Shown in pieces: positions 36,511 to 46,010 of a stretch of 64,000 nucleotides of DNA; the stretch's first letter is position 1, and every line of letters starts with the position of its first letter. The notes below the pieces were generated by a model. The model was not told where the DNA came from. It saw only the letters and a list, made by a program, of their open reading frames with translations, and did no database searches. The position numbers were made by a program, and so were the translations under genes. This DNA is from Ga0077555 sp963761475 (GTDB lineage: Bacteria > Pseudomonadota > Alphaproteobacteria > Rhizobiales > Hyphomicrobiaceae): NCBI GenBank assembly GCA_963761475.1, contig CAVXGT010000007.1, positions 46,316 to 110,315 on the forward strand. The letters are read 5' to 3'.

Positions 36511-37722
36511 TCAAAGACCGAGCGCACCCTTCGCGATGATGTTCTTCTGCACCTCGCTCGAGCCGCCGTAGATGGTGGCGGCGCGTCGGTAGAGGTGCTC
36601 GTAGATCACGTCGGCCGAGGATTCAGGCCCGATCATCTCGCCGTTCCAGCCAGCGTTGAGCGCTTCGTGCTGATAGACCATGCCATGTCGCCCGAGCACG
36701 TCGAGGCCCGTCTGCAGGATGCCCTGCTGCAGCTCCGTTCCCCTGAGCTTGAGTGCGGCAGCGCCCATCAGCGATGGTGCGCCGGACGTGCGTGCCGCCG
36801 CCAACTGATCGGCCATCAGCGCCTTTACGGTGGCAAGGCTGACCTCGAGCTCGGCAATGCGCCGGCGGAACACGGGATCCTCGGAGAGCGGTTTGCCGTC
36901 TTCGCGCGTCTGCGCCATCAACTCGCGGATCTGCTCGATATTGCCTTCCACCTTGGCCACGTCGACGTTGCCGACGCGCTCGTTGGCGAGCAGGAACTTG
37001 GCGTAGGTCCAGCCTTTGTTCTCCTCGCCGATGCGATTTGCGATGGGCACGCGTACATTGTCGAAGAACACCTCGTTCAGGTGGTGGCCGAGCGTGATTC
37101 CGATGATTGGACGCACGGTGATACCGGGCGTCTTCATGTCGATCAGCAGGAAGGAGATGCCTTCCTGCTTCTTCTTGGCATTCTGGTCCGTGCGGACCAG
37201 CGCGAACATCCAGTCCGCCCAGTGCGCCGTCGAGGTCCAGATCTTCTGGCCGTTGACGACATAGTGGTCGCCGTCCCGGTCGGCACGGGTCTTGAGCGCG
37301 GCCAGATCCGAGCCTGCCCCCGGCTCCGAGTAGCCCTGGCACCACCAAACCTCGCCCTTGACGATACCGGGTAGGTGCTGTGCCTTCTGCACTTCGTTAC
37401 CGAACGTGTAGATCACCGGTCCGGCCATGGTCGGCCCGAAGGAGACGACCGGCGGAGCGCCGGCGCGCCCGACCTCCTCCTGGAAGATCATGAATTGCTC
37501 TGGCGCCCAGCCGAGGCCACCGTGCTCCTCGGGCCACTTGCCCGTGCACCAGTTGCGGGTACCAAGACGCCTGAGCCACTCCATGTACTCGTGTTTCTCG
37601 AGATGCTGGCCTCGCGCCTGCTTCTGTCGGATCTCGCTTGGCAACTCCTTCTCGCAGAAGGCGCGAACCTCGGCGCGAAAGGCATCGAGCGACGTATCGC
37701 GTTCGACTTTTCGGATGAACAT
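36511..37722 (-). CDS. acyl-CoA dehydrogenase, tandem paralogue 1
   Basis: A 403-residue protein with MFIRKVERDTSLDAFRAEV at the start, QGYSEPGAGSDLAALKTRA, GDHYVVNGQKIWTSTAHWAD and an identical C-terminus (SSEVQKNIIAKGALGL) to its neighbour. The start at 37722 follows GGAGGATCC. First gene of the operon. Tandem copies may give different partners to the smaller subunit, or simply reflect a recent duplication. Confidence 0.9.
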   Translation of the reverse strand: MFIRKVERDTSLDAFRAEVRAFCEKELPSEIRQKQARGQHLEKHEYMEWLRRLGTRNWCTGKWPEEHGGLGWAPEQFMIFQEEVGRAGAPPVVSFGPTMAGPVIYTFGNEVQKAQHLPGIVKGEVWWCQGYSEPGAGSDLAALKTRADRDGDHYVVNGQKIWTSTAHWADWMFALVRTDQNAKKKQEGISFLLIDMKTPGITVRPIIGITLGHHLNEVFFDNVRVPIANRIGEENKGWTYAKFLLANERVGNVDVAKVEGNIEQIRELMAQTREDGKPLSEDPVFRRRIAELEVSLATVKALMADQLAAARTSGAPSLMGAAALKLRGTELQQGILQTGLDVLGRHGMVYQHEALNAGWNGEMIGPESSADVIYEHLYRRAATIYGGSSEVQKNIIAKGALGL

Positions 37723-37978
37723 GGGCGCGGATCCTCCGGCTCGTTTCTGGCGCTTCCAGCCCAAACGCTAGAAGCACTGGGGCCACTTGGCAATGCAGAC
37801 GTTGCACCAGCGCGCTTCGCAGGCTGGCCGCTCGCCAGGCCTTGCGGCCAGACGTTCGCTATCGCACCGTGATCCCTGGAGTTTACGCCCTGCCGGGCCG
37901 ACGGGCATAAGCCTCAGCAAATGTTTACCGCTTGGGGCTATTTCTGGAGGTTGGTACGAGCCCGGTGCGAGTGGGGGC

Positions 37979-39061
37979 ATGAGTTTGACAATCAACCCGA
38001 TGGACGCAGTAACGACCATCTGCACCTACGTTGCAGCGGTCGCCTCCAAGGCGTTCCTCTCCCCCGGTGGCGCGTTTGCCGCGACATCCCTGCTCGTCGC
38101 GCTGGTGATCTCCGCCGGCTTCCTGATCTTGCGCCGTAAGCCCGGCCGCCGCCGTGTCTCCCCGGCAGCCCTGGTGCGCGCACTTCTGCCGCGCAGTTGG
38201 CTCCTCGGCCCCTCGAGCCGCACCGACTATGGTTTCCTTGCCTTCAACATGCTGCTGTTCGGCCTGCTATTCGGTTGGGCGATCGTGGCGGCCCGACAGA
38301 TTGCAGGCGGCCTGGGGGCGGGCCTGACGTCGATCTTTGGTCCCGTGACACCGACCGCGCTGTCCGAGCCGGTGGCCATGGCGATCGTCACCCTGGTGCT
38401 CTTTCTGGCCTACGAACTCGCCTACTGGATCGATCACTACCTCTCGCACCGCATTCCGCTGCTCTGGGAGTTCCACAAGGTCCACCACGCCGCCGAGGTG
38501 TTGACGCCCGTCACCAATGCCCGCGTCCACCCCATCGACTCGATCGTCTTCAATAATATCGCCGCCATCGTTATGGGCCTTGCCGGCGGCATCACATATT
38601 ATCTGCTGGGCAGGAACGTGCGCCCCTACGTCTTATGGGACGAAAACGCCATCGCCTTCCTGTTCGCCTATGCCGTGACCCACCTGCAGCACTCGCACAT
38701 GTGGATCGCGTTCACCGGCATTTGGGGCAAGTTGTTCCTGTCACCGGCGCATCACCAGATCCACCACTCGACCAACCCGATCCATTTCGACAAGAACATG
38801 GGCAGCTCGCTCGCCGTCTTCGACTGGCTGTTCGGCACGCTGCACATTCCAGCGCGGCAGCGTGAGCGCCTGACCTTCGGCATCGAGCCCGGCGACATGA
38901 ACCCTCATTCGCTGACCGACAGCATGCTGGCCCCGGTCCGCAACGCCGCGCGCCTCGCACTGCCGGGGCGAGCTGATGACGGCACTGGCGCGACGGCAAA
39001 ACAGTCGCTGTCAGGCAAAGCCGATCCCGTCGGTGCTGGCGGTGTTTCCGTCGCGCGCTGA
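37979..39061 (+). CDS. sterol desaturase / fatty acid hydroxylase family protein
   Basis: A 360-residue membrane diiron enzyme. Four or five spans and all the histidine clusters are present: HYLSH, HKVHH, HLQHSH and HHQIHH, with NARVHPID between. The start MSLTINPMDAVTTIC at 37979 sits behind GTGGGGGC; the longer in-frame start at 37787 would overlap the operon promoter. Such enzymes hydroxylate lipids or hopanoid-like molecules. It stands alone. Confidence 0.88.
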   Translation: MSLTINPMDAVTTICTYVAAVASKAFLSPGGAFAATSLLVALVISAGFLILRRKPGRRRVSPAALVRALLPRSWLLGPSSRTDYGFLAFNMLLFGLLFGWAIVAARQIAGGLGAGLTSIFGPVTPTALSEPVAMAIVTLVLFLAYELAYWIDHYLSHRIPLLWEFHKVHHAAEVLTPVTNARVHPIDSIVFNNIAAIVMGLAGGITYYLLGRNVRPYVLWDENAIAFLFAYAVTHLQHSHMWIAFTGIWGKLFLSPAHHQIHHSTNPIHFDKNMGSSLAVFDWLFGTLHIPARQRERLTFGIEPGDMNPHSLTDSMLAPVRNAARLALPGRADDGTGATAKQSLSGKADPVGAGGVSVAR

Positions 39062-39106
39062 GTGAGGGGAGAAAATTGGTGGCGAGCTCATAGCCCGCTT
39101 TGACGC

Positions 39107-40294
39107 TTAATGCTGCTGGTCGAGGATGTGATAGACGCCAAAGCGCGACGTCAGCATGCACAGCCCGGCGATCACCACCACCACCACGATCAGCACGCCG
39201 TATCCCGCCAGGTCCATGACGCCGGCGCCGAACAGCCGGCGCATCTCGGCCATGGTCACCACATTGCCGCCGAGCATCTCCATGCCCCACGGCAGCAGCA
39301 TGAACACCAGCATGGCAAAGAACGCTCCCACCAGTCCGGCCTTGACGCCTAACCGCAGGAAATGCCGCTCGAACTCGTGTGCGATGTAGCGGTCCGTGGC
39401 GCCGACCAGATGCAGCACTTCGACGATCTCTCGGTTCGAAGCCATCGAGCTCCGCGTCGCCGAGATGATGATGGCCGTTGTCGCTGCTCCGACCAGCATC
39501 AGGATGCCAAGCCCGCCGAGCGCCAGTGTCCGCGTTACCGTCCGGATCTGCTTTTGCCAGTAGCGGTGGTCGTCGAGCGTGGCGTTCTTGAAGCGCGTGG
39601 CAACCAGCGCCCGCAGCGCATCCATGTCGGGTGCCGCGCCCTGTTCGATCTCGATCGCGATCAGCCGCGGTACCGGCAGCGACTTGAGCACGTCGCTCTT
39701 GCCGAGCCATGGCTCGACCAGAGCGCTCGATTCTTCCGCCGTATAGGGTTTGACGGCCTTGATCCCGCTTTGCGCCACCAGCAGCGCCGTCACGTCCCGC
39801 ACCGTGGCATCCGTGTCGATGCCGTCGCGCGGCTCCACTTGCACCGTGACCTCGCTGGCGATGTCGTTGAGCCAGGCCGACGCCGCCTGGTTGACCATGT
39901 AGACGCCGCCCGCCGTCAGGCAGGCGAGGAAGCACATGATGGCGACAACCAGCGTCAGCGATCGACTGGTGACCGAGCCGGCGGGAACAACGGCCGAGCC
40001 TTGTCTCCGCCGCCGCCCGCGTCCGTTGTCGCTTGGCCCCTCGTGGGCGCGCAACTCCGTGTCGAAATCGTCGCGACCGGCACTGCGCCCGCCAGGCACG
40101 GCCTCGTCAAGTTCGCCGCCTGCGCGCGTCCGCTCGACCGGCGCATCGCCAGGGTGAGGGCGGGGGGCTCCGTGAGGGCCCGTGTAGGGCGCCGAGTATC
40201 CGGCTTCGCGTACGCGCCCGCGCGGCGCGCTCGGCGGCGGCAAAGGTGCGGGTGGCCCGGTCGGCCTGTCATACGATCCTGACATGGCCGTCAT
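39107..40294 (-). CDS. ftsX: cell-division protein FtsX
   Basis: A 395-residue FtsX with about 110 extra N-terminal residues rich in Pro, Arg and Gly before the first span (TLVVAIMCFLACLTAGGVYM). The periplasmic loop is about 150 residues and three more spans (ALGGLGILMLVGAATTAIII and two C-terminal ones) follow. The extension ends in an acidic/basic patch and may contact cytoplasmic division proteins. FtsEX controls peptidoglycan hydrolases at the septum. It overlaps the end of ftsE by 26 bases, so translation is coupled. Confidence 0.9.
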   Translation of the reverse strand: MTAMSGSYDRPTGPPAPLPPPSAPRGRVREAGYSAPYTGPHGAPRPHPGDAPVERTRAGGELDEAVPGGRSAGRDDFDTELRAHEGPSDNGRGRRRRQGSAVVPAGSVTSRSLTLVVAIMCFLACLTAGGVYMVNQAASAWLNDIASEVTVQVEPRDGIDTDATVRDVTALLVAQSGIKAVKPYTAEESSALVEPWLGKSDVLKSLPVPRLIAIEIEQGAAPDMDALRALVATRFKNATLDDHRYWQKQIRTVTRTLALGGLGILMLVGAATTAIIISATRSSMASNREIVEVLHLVGATDRYIAHEFERHFLRLGVKAGLVGAFFAMLVFMLLPWGMEMLGGNVVTMAEMRRLFGAGVMDLAGYGVLIVVVVVIAGLCMLTSRFGVYHILDQQH

Positions 40295-40937
40295 GAAGCT
40301 CCAGGCGTGGCGTCTTGAATTGACGCATGAGTTGATGGTCGTGCGTCGCGATGATCACCGAGGTGCCGAGCCGGTTGAGCTCGATGAACAGCCTCAGCAG
40401 CCGGCGCGCCATCTGCGGATCGACGTTGCCCGTGGGCTCATCGGCCAGCAACAGCTCCGGCTTGCCGATCACCGCCCGGGCGATCGCGGCGCGCTGCTTC
40501 TCGCCACCCGACAGCACCGAGGGATAGTCGTGCATGCGGTCTCCGAGCCCGACCCACTGCAACAGATCCGTCACGTCCTCCCGGTAATCCGCCTCCCGCT
40601 TGCCCGCCACGCTGAGAGGGAGGGCCACATTCTGCCAGGTGGTCAAGTGATCGAGCAGGCGGAAGTCCTGGAACACGATGCCGATTCGCCGCCGCAGCTC
40701 GGCCCTGCGGGCGGCATCAACATGGCTGACATCCTGTTGGAAGATGTTCATCTGCCCGCGTGTCGGCGGTTGCGCCAGGAACATGATGCGCAGCAGGGAC
40801 GACTTGCCGGCGCCCGAAGGTCCGGTGAGGAAGTGGAACGAACCCGGGCGAATGTGGAACGAGACGTCGTGCAGCACTTCCCGCCCGCGTCCATATCGCA
40901 ACCCCACATTCTGCAGCCTGATCACGCCAATCCCCAT
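40269..40937 (-). CDS. ftsE: cell-division ATP-binding protein FtsE
   Basis: A 222-residue ATPase. Walker A GPSGAGKSSLLRIMF, Q-loop VFQDFRLLDHLTTWQNV, signature SVLSGGEKQRAAIARAV, Walker B LLLADEPTGNVD, H-loop IIATHDHQLM. The sequence RYGRGREVLHDVSF near the start is typical of FtsE. It is transcribed first, with ftsX overlapping. Confidence 0.94.
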   Translation of the reverse strand: MGIGVIRLQNVGLRYGRGREVLHDVSFHIRPGSFHFLTGPSGAGKSSLLRIMFLAQPPTRGQMNIFQQDVSHVDAARRAELRRRIGIVFQDFRLLDHLTTWQNVALPLSVAGKREADYREDVTDLLQWVGLGDRMHDYPSVLSGGEKQRAAIARAVIGKPELLLADEPTGNVDPQMARRLLRLFIELNRLGTSVIIATHDHQLMRQFKTPRLELHDGHVRIV

Positions 40938-41272
40938 CCCGGCGATCGAGGTCCAAGTGTTCGCCGTGCCAACAATCGCATCGTGCAGCCACTGCGGCCT
41001 ATATGCGCGATGTACCCTCTGCGATCAATCGCCGAGGAATGTGGCCGCCATATGAGTGGAAAACTGCGCTTTGCCGCTTGCCTCTGCCTTGATTCGCGAG
41101 TGAGCGGCCTGGCCGGCATGCGACAACGCTCAGCCGGAGCCGGCACTTGGCTTGGTTCTTGGAACATCGTGTGAGGACTTCCCACACGCGCCCCGGCTGT
41201 CGGGTCATCGCAACCTTGCGGATCTGCTGCTAGAAGGGTGCCATCGAGCGCGTCAGCCAGGAGCCATGGGAA
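40938..41272. other. divergent promoter region of ftsE and hpt
   Basis: About 335 bases with no convincing frame. It must hold promoters for ftsE (minus) and hpt (plus). No operator-like repeat is obvious. Confidence 0.5.
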
Positions 41273-41821
41273 ATGCCCGAACCCCAACAATCCAGCCTGA
41301 AGTTGGAGACCGTATTCTCCCCCGAAGCCATCGCTGCACGTATCGATGACATGGCCGCTGCCATCGCCGAGGCCAAATTGAGCCATCTCCTGGTCGTGCC
41401 GATCATGACCGGCAGTTTCATGTTTTCAGCCGATCTGCTACGCGCCCTCCACCGCGCCGGCCTGCAACCCGAGGTCGATTTTCTCTCGCTGGCAAGTTAC
41501 CGGCGCAGCACGGTTTCTTCCGGCAGCGTCGAGATCCTGCGTGACCTTGAACTCGACGTCGCCGGTCGCGACGTCCTAATCGTCGACGACATCCTCGATA
41601 CCGGCCGCACACTGGCCTACGCCAAGGACCTGATCTCCGCCCGCAGCGCCAACCGCATCCTCACCTGCGTCCTGCTCAACAAGCGTGTCCGCCGTCAGGT
41701 GCCGATCGAAGCCGACTATGTCGCTTTCGAGTGTCCACCGATCTTCGTCGTCGGTTATGGTATGGACCTCGCGAACCGTTACCGCGAGTTGCCGTTCGTG
41801 GGGCGCGTCGTCGGCAAGTGA
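41273..41821 (+). CDS. hpt: hypoxanthine phosphoribosyltransferase
   Basis: A 182-residue purine-salvage enzyme that makes IMP or GMP from hypoxanthine or guanine and PRPP. The PRPP loop DVLIVDDILDTGRTLAYAKD, the flexible loop SYRRSTVSSGSVE and the C-terminal base-binding region (VPIEADYVAFECPPIFVVGYG) are intact. The ribosome site is CAGGAG. A CpdR-like receiver gene follows 49 bases later. Confidence 0.93.
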   Translation: MPEPQQSSLKLETVFSPEAIAARIDDMAAAIAEAKLSHLLVVPIMTGSFMFSADLLRALHRAGLQPEVDFLSLASYRRSTVSSGSVEILRDLELDVAGRDVLIVDDILDTGRTLAYAKDLISARSANRILTCVLLNKRVRRQVPIEADYVAFECPPIFVVGYGMDLANRYRELPFVGRVVGK

Positions 41822-41870
41822 ATGTGCCAAGGCGCGCGGACATTTGTGCTTTGGGCAATTGGGGGAGCCG

Positions 41871-42230
41871 ATGGCTGCAGTTCTATTGGCCGATGACGAC
41901 AAGGGGGCGCTCGACCTCGTCCGGCGCGCCCTGGTGATGGACGGCCATGCCGTCACTACGGTCGAGGATGGCAACGAGGCGCTGGCGGCCCTGCAATCGG
42001 CTGCCTTCGACGTCCTGGTTGCAGATGTCGACATGCCCGGCCTCGATGGCATCAGCCTCGGTAAGCACGCCCGCGAGCTGGTGGCGGGCATTGCCCTCGT
42101 TTTCATGTCAGGCTCGCAGGAGTTGCTTGATAAGGCAGCCGCCTCGGGCATGGCGGGGGCGCGAATGCTGATCAAGCCGGCCCCGATCGAAAGGATTCGC
42201 TCGGAAGTACGCGCGGCGCTGGCTGGCTGA
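41871..42230 (+). CDS. single-domain response regulator, CpdR-like
   Basis: A 119-residue receiver-only protein. Acidic pocket (LLADDDKGALDLV), phospho-acceptor Asp in VLVADVDMPGLDG, Ser in VFMSGSQ and Lys in MLIKPA are all present. In Alphaproteobacteria CpdR relays the CckA/ChpT phosphorelay to ClpXP proteolysis and cell-cycle control. Similarity of size and the C-terminal (KPAPIERIRSEVRAAL) supports a CpdR-type role; true orthology needs alignment. Probably co-transcribed with hpt. Confidence 0.75.
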   Translation: MAAVLLADDDKGALDLVRRALVMDGHAVTTVEDGNEALAALQSAAFDVLVADVDMPGLDGISLGKHARELVAGIALVFMSGSQELLDKAAASGMAGARMLIKPAPIERIRSEVRAALAG

Positions 42231-42462
42231 TCGCTTGCAGCGGAGAAGTGAGCGGAAATACGCGCGCCTCTCCACGGAGTTGCCACGATGCTCGTGTTTC
42301 TTGGGTGAGCATCTCTCGCCGTCGTCGTCCGGGCGGCGGATGTGGGCGCGCCGTCTCGGATGAGGACGGGTGCGCTGTCTTCCGGCCCATGCTGTCGCGA
42401 ACCGGCCACAGGCGCGGCAAAGCCATGCCCTCATTCTCACGATGACGATTCTGGAGACGACC

Positions 42463-44157
42463 ATGCATCGATTGCCGCTTGCCGTATTCGCCGCCGCCAT
42501 CGGCTCGACCAGCCTGTCGGCGGCCGAGATTGCAGGCAGCTCCCGCATTGCATCCGTGACGGTGTTCCCGACTGGCGCCGAGATCATTCGCAAGGCCAAG
42601 ATCCAGGTGCCGGCCGGCGAGCACACGATCATCTTCAATCACTTGTCGGCCCTCGCCGTCGCCGGCTCGATCCGCGTCGAAGGCCGGGCCAGCGGCGGCC
42701 TCGAGATCGGCTCAGTGGACACCCGCCGGGTTCTCGTCCCCCATGCCGATCCCGTGGCGCAGGCGAGCGAGCGCCGCCGCATCGAGCTTGAAATCGAGAA
42801 GTTGCGCGACGAGGCCGCCGGCGTCGAGGCCGATATCAAGGCGACCGACGCCCAGAAGGCACTGATCAACAAGCTGACCGAGCTACCGGCTCATCCACCG
42901 GCGCCTGGTCCGGCAGCAACCCCGGCGATGCCCGATTGGGGCCAGTTGTTCGGGTTGATCGGCACCAAGCTCGCCGAGGCCGAGCGGGCGCAATTGGCAG
43001 CGCGCGTCAAGCTGCGCGACGTCGAGCGCCGCATCCACGATCTCGAAAAGAAGCTGGCGGCACTGGCCCCGGGCCAGGCGCAGCGAACCGAGGTCAAGGT
43101 GTTCGTGGCAGCCTCGGCGCCCCTCGAGGCGAATCTCGACATCCGCTACCAAGTAGGCAATGCCTCGTGGAGCCCCTACTACGATGCCCGCCTCGAGACG
43201 GGAACCGCGCAGGCCGAGCCGAAATTGACGCTTGAGCGCCGCGCCTCGATCCAGCAGCGAACAGGGGAGGACTGGGACGAGGTGGCAATCGAGCTGTCGA
43301 CCACCCGGCCCGGCACCGGCACCGCGGCCCCCGAGCTCTATCCCCAGACCGTCGACTTCGAGCCGGATGCGCCGCCAGCTCCGCCGCCGCGGCCGATGGC
43401 CCGCATGAAGGTGCGTTCCATGGCACCGTCGGCCGCGATGGAAGATGGCGTGCGACCGGAGGCGATGGCGGCGCCAAGCCTCGCGGCGGCCACTGAGCGC
43501 CAGGCCGAAGTGGACGCTGCCGCCTTCCAGGTCGTCTTCAAGGTGCCGGGGAAACTGACCGTGCCAGCCACCGGCGAGCAGAAGCGGGTCAAGCTCGATA
43601 CGGCCGTCTTGAAGCCCACCTTGCGGGTGCGAACGACGCCGCGGTTGGATCCCCGCGCCTACCTCTACGCCAAGCTGACCACGCCCAAAGATTCGCCCTA
43701 CCTGCCAGGTCGTGTTTCGCTTTTCCGCGATGGCACGTTCGTGGGAACCGGCGCGCTGCCGCAGCTTACGCCGGGTGAGGAGCACGAGCTTGGCTTCGGC
43801 GCGGACGATGCCGTTCGTGTCCGCCATGCCCTCGTCGAAGAGAAGCGCGGCGAGACCGGCATCATTTCGACGTCGAAGACGGATTCGCGCAGCTGGCGCA
43901 TCACCGTCAAGAATGCGCACGCCCAACCCATCGAGCTGAGTGTGATGGACCAGATTCCGGTGTCCCAGCAGCAGGACATCAAGGTGGAGCTCGTCTCCAA
44001 GGTGCCGCCCAGCCGTCGCGACATCGAGGACCGCCGCGGCGTCATGAGCTGGGACTCTAAGCTCGGACCGAACGAGGAGCGCATTCTCGAGCTCGGCTAT
44101 CGCGTCAGCTGGCCCTCAGGAAAGAAGATCCAGTACGGCGGCCATCACGGCCGCTGA
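42463..44157 (+). CDS. DUF4139 / mucoidy-inhibitor MuiA-like protein, exported
   Basis: A 564-residue protein. A signal peptide (LPLAVFAAAIGSTSLSAA) is followed by the DUF4140 N-terminal domain (RIASVTVFPTGAEIIRKAKI) with a coiled-coil (QASERRRIELEIEKLRDEAA), then the DUF4139 beta domain (IRYQVGNASWSPYYDARLET). A proline-rich insertion (about 310-340) divides it. The start at 42463 follows TGGAGACGACC. The family is linked to envelope or mucoidy phenotypes; the biochemical function is unknown. Independent of neighbours. Confidence 0.85.
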   Translation: MHRLPLAVFAAAIGSTSLSAAEIAGSSRIASVTVFPTGAEIIRKAKIQVPAGEHTIIFNHLSALAVAGSIRVEGRASGGLEIGSVDTRRVLVPHADPVAQASERRRIELEIEKLRDEAAGVEADIKATDAQKALINKLTELPAHPPAPGPAATPAMPDWGQLFGLIGTKLAEAERAQLAARVKLRDVERRIHDLEKKLAALAPGQAQRTEVKVFVAASAPLEANLDIRYQVGNASWSPYYDARLETGTAQAEPKLTLERRASIQQRTGEDWDEVAIELSTTRPGTGTAAPELYPQTVDFEPDAPPAPPPRPMARMKVRSMAPSAAMEDGVRPEAMAAPSLAAATERQAEVDAAAFQVVFKVPGKLTVPATGEQKRVKLDTAVLKPTLRVRTTPRLDPRAYLYAKLTTPKDSPYLPGRVSLFRDGTFVGTGALPQLTPGEEHELGFGADDAVRVRHALVEEKRGETGIISTSKTDSRSWRITVKNAHAQPIELSVMDQIPVSQQQDIKVELVSKVPPSRRDIEDRRGVMSWDSKLGPNEERILELGYRVSWPSGKKIQYGGHHGR

Positions 44158-44269
44158 GAGCGAAGTGCGCGCCTCCATCGGTCGTTGTGGCAGCCGGAAT
44201 TGACTGTTGCGTGCCATGAGGGCGAGCGCCGGCGTGCGGGCCTCGGGGGGATGGCGCTCCGACGGCGAG

Positions 44270-45283
44270 TTAACCGGGCGGGAACACCTGCACCACCTGC
44301 TTGCCCGTGTTGCCACCTGTCAGCATGTTGATCAGCGCGCCCGGAGCTTGCGCGATGCCGATTGCGACGGTCTCGCGCCACTGCAGTCGCCCCTCGCGAT
44401 ACCACTGCATGAGTTCCGCCAGCGCCGCATCTCGCCGGTCCAGTCGCGTACCGATACGAAAACCCTGGATCATCGCCGACTTGTCGAGCAGCACCCCCAC
44501 ATTGCGAAATCCGGCCGGCTCGCGGCTGTTGTATTGTGAAATCAAGCCGCATAGCGGGATGCGCGCACCGACATTGAGGTGGCCAGCGACGGCATCGAGG
44601 ATGGCGCCCCCCACATTGTCGAAATAGATGTCGACCCCGCCAGGCAGCGCCGCGGCAAGGTCGGCCTCGAACGCCGGCGACTTGTAGTCGACGGCAGCAT
44701 CGAAACCCAGGTCCTCGACGACATGACGGCATTTCTCGGGCCCGCCCGCGATACCGACGGCGCGGCACCCGCGTATGCGCGCGATCTGCCCGACGGCGCT
44801 CCCGACCGCGCCGGCCGCCGCCGAGACGACGACCGTTTGGCCCGCCGCGATGCGCCCGACGTCGTGCAGCCCGACCCACGCTGTCGCACCTGACTGGCCG
44901 ACAAGTCCCAGCGAAAGCGACAGGGGTTTCAGGTCGTCTGCGACCTTGCGCAGGCCGTCGCCGGCAAGCACCACATGCTCGCGCCAGCCGAACTCGGATT
45001 GCACGGCCTCACCTGCCTTGAACCCGTCGTGACGGCTTTCCATGACGATGCCGGCGCCGCGCCCGATCATGACGTCGCCAGCTTGCATGGTTTGGGCGTA
45101 GGATGAGGAGGCCCTCCCTCCCATCACCCGCCGCATGTAGGGATCGATCGACAGGAAGTGCGTGCGGACCAGAACCTCGCCGCCGGCAGGGCGCGGAATG
45201 GGACGCTCGACCACCTCGAAGCAGGACGCATCGGGGAGCCCTTCGGGCGCCTTGAGAAAGAGAACTTCGCGATGGGTTGCCAT
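44270..45283 (-). CDS. NADP-dependent MDR oxidoreductase (prostaglandin-reductase/curcumin-reductase-like)
   Basis: A 337-residue medium-chain enzyme without zinc. Features: THFLSIDPYMRRVMGG (the family hallmark), the nucleotide fold AAAGAVGSAVGQIARIRG, and YFDNVGGAILDAV. Such enzymes reduce alpha,beta-unsaturated carbonyls with NADPH. The ATG at 45283 is preferred over the in-frame 45349. A neighbouring XRE regulator 110 bases upstream on the same strand may control it. Confidence 0.9.
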   Translation of the reverse strand: MATHREVLFLKAPEGLPDASCFEVVERPIPRPAGGEVLVRTHFLSIDPYMRRVMGGRASSSYAQTMQAGDVMIGRGAGIVMESRHDGFKAGEAVQSEFGWREHVVLAGDGLRKVADDLKPLSLSLGLVGQSGATAWVGLHDVGRIAAGQTVVVSAAAGAVGSAVGQIARIRGCRAVGIAGGPEKCRHVVEDLGFDAAVDYKSPAFEADLAAALPGGVDIYFDNVGGAILDAVAGHLNVGARIPLCGLISQYNSREPAGFRNVGVLLDKSAMIQGFRIGTRLDRRDAALAELMQWYREGRLQWRETVAIGIAQAPGALINMLTGGNTGKQVVQVFPPG

Positions 45284-45392
45284 GATTTGGGCCTCCAGGC
45301 GCCTGAGCCGTCTTTGAGCCCCGCTGCGATCGAGAAGGCATCGCAACACACCCTGGCTGGCCTGTCACCTGTGCCGTAACAGCAGCACCACC

Positions 45393-46010
45393 TCAAAGCC
45401 CTCGCTTGGCCTTCAGCACGTCGACGAAACCGTTGATTGCCTCGCGCAATTCCTGGGCTTGCGGCTGCCTGGCATGGTGCAGGGCGGGCTCCTGCGAGAG
45501 TGCGCTGATCGTTTCGAAGGGAGCGCGCATCAAGGTTTGGTAGAGCGCGCCAGCTTCGCCGATGTCGGCGAGCGGCGACGCTGGCATCGTCACATCGCCA
45601 TCGGCATGGCGTCCAGTCTGGCGCACGTTCACGATCACCTGCGCAAGTGACCACGCAGCAGTCGTCACATCCAGTCCGCTACCGCCGGGGTGATGGCTAT
45701 TGCCGGCATGGTCGTCGTTGCCCGATTGATCGCCGGATGCACGCATAACGCGTCGTCCACCGGACATTTTGCGGTTCTTTTCTGCCGCTCCCAGAAGGTC
45801 GCACGGCGTCACATCGAGGATCTGACAGATTTTGCGAATCATGAAGAGATCGGGCTCGACCTCGGCCCGCTCGTAGCGCGTGTATCGGTTCTCGTCGATC
45901 TCCAATGCGCGCGCCAAGCTGCGGGCGGATGCAAACCCGCGCGGCACCCTCAACTCTCTGAGGCGCTTTGCGAACTGGTTTCGGATGGTCTGCTTGTTCA
46001 ACGGCTGCAC
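45393..46010 (-). CDS. XRE-family transcriptional regulator
   Basis: A 205-residue protein with an N-terminal HTH_XRE domain (about 10-70: FAKRLRELRVPRGFASARSL and ALEIDENRYTRYERAEVEPD, then ICQILDVTPCDLLG). The remainder is helical (from about 140: GEAGALYQTLMRAPFETISA and EAINGFVDVLKAKRGL) with a low-complexity His/Gly-rich linker. No known effector domain. Reads divergently to the CoA transferase. Confidence 0.82.
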   Translation of the reverse strand: MQPLNKQTIRNQFAKRLRELRVPRGFASARSLARALEIDENRYTRYERAEVEPDLFMIRKICQILDVTPCDLLGAAEKNRKMSGGRRVMRASGDQSGNDDHAGNSHHPGGSGLDVTTAAWSLAQVIVNVRQTGRHADGDVTMPASPLADIGEAGALYQTLMRAPFETISALSQEPALHHARQPQAQELREAINGFVDVLKAKRGL

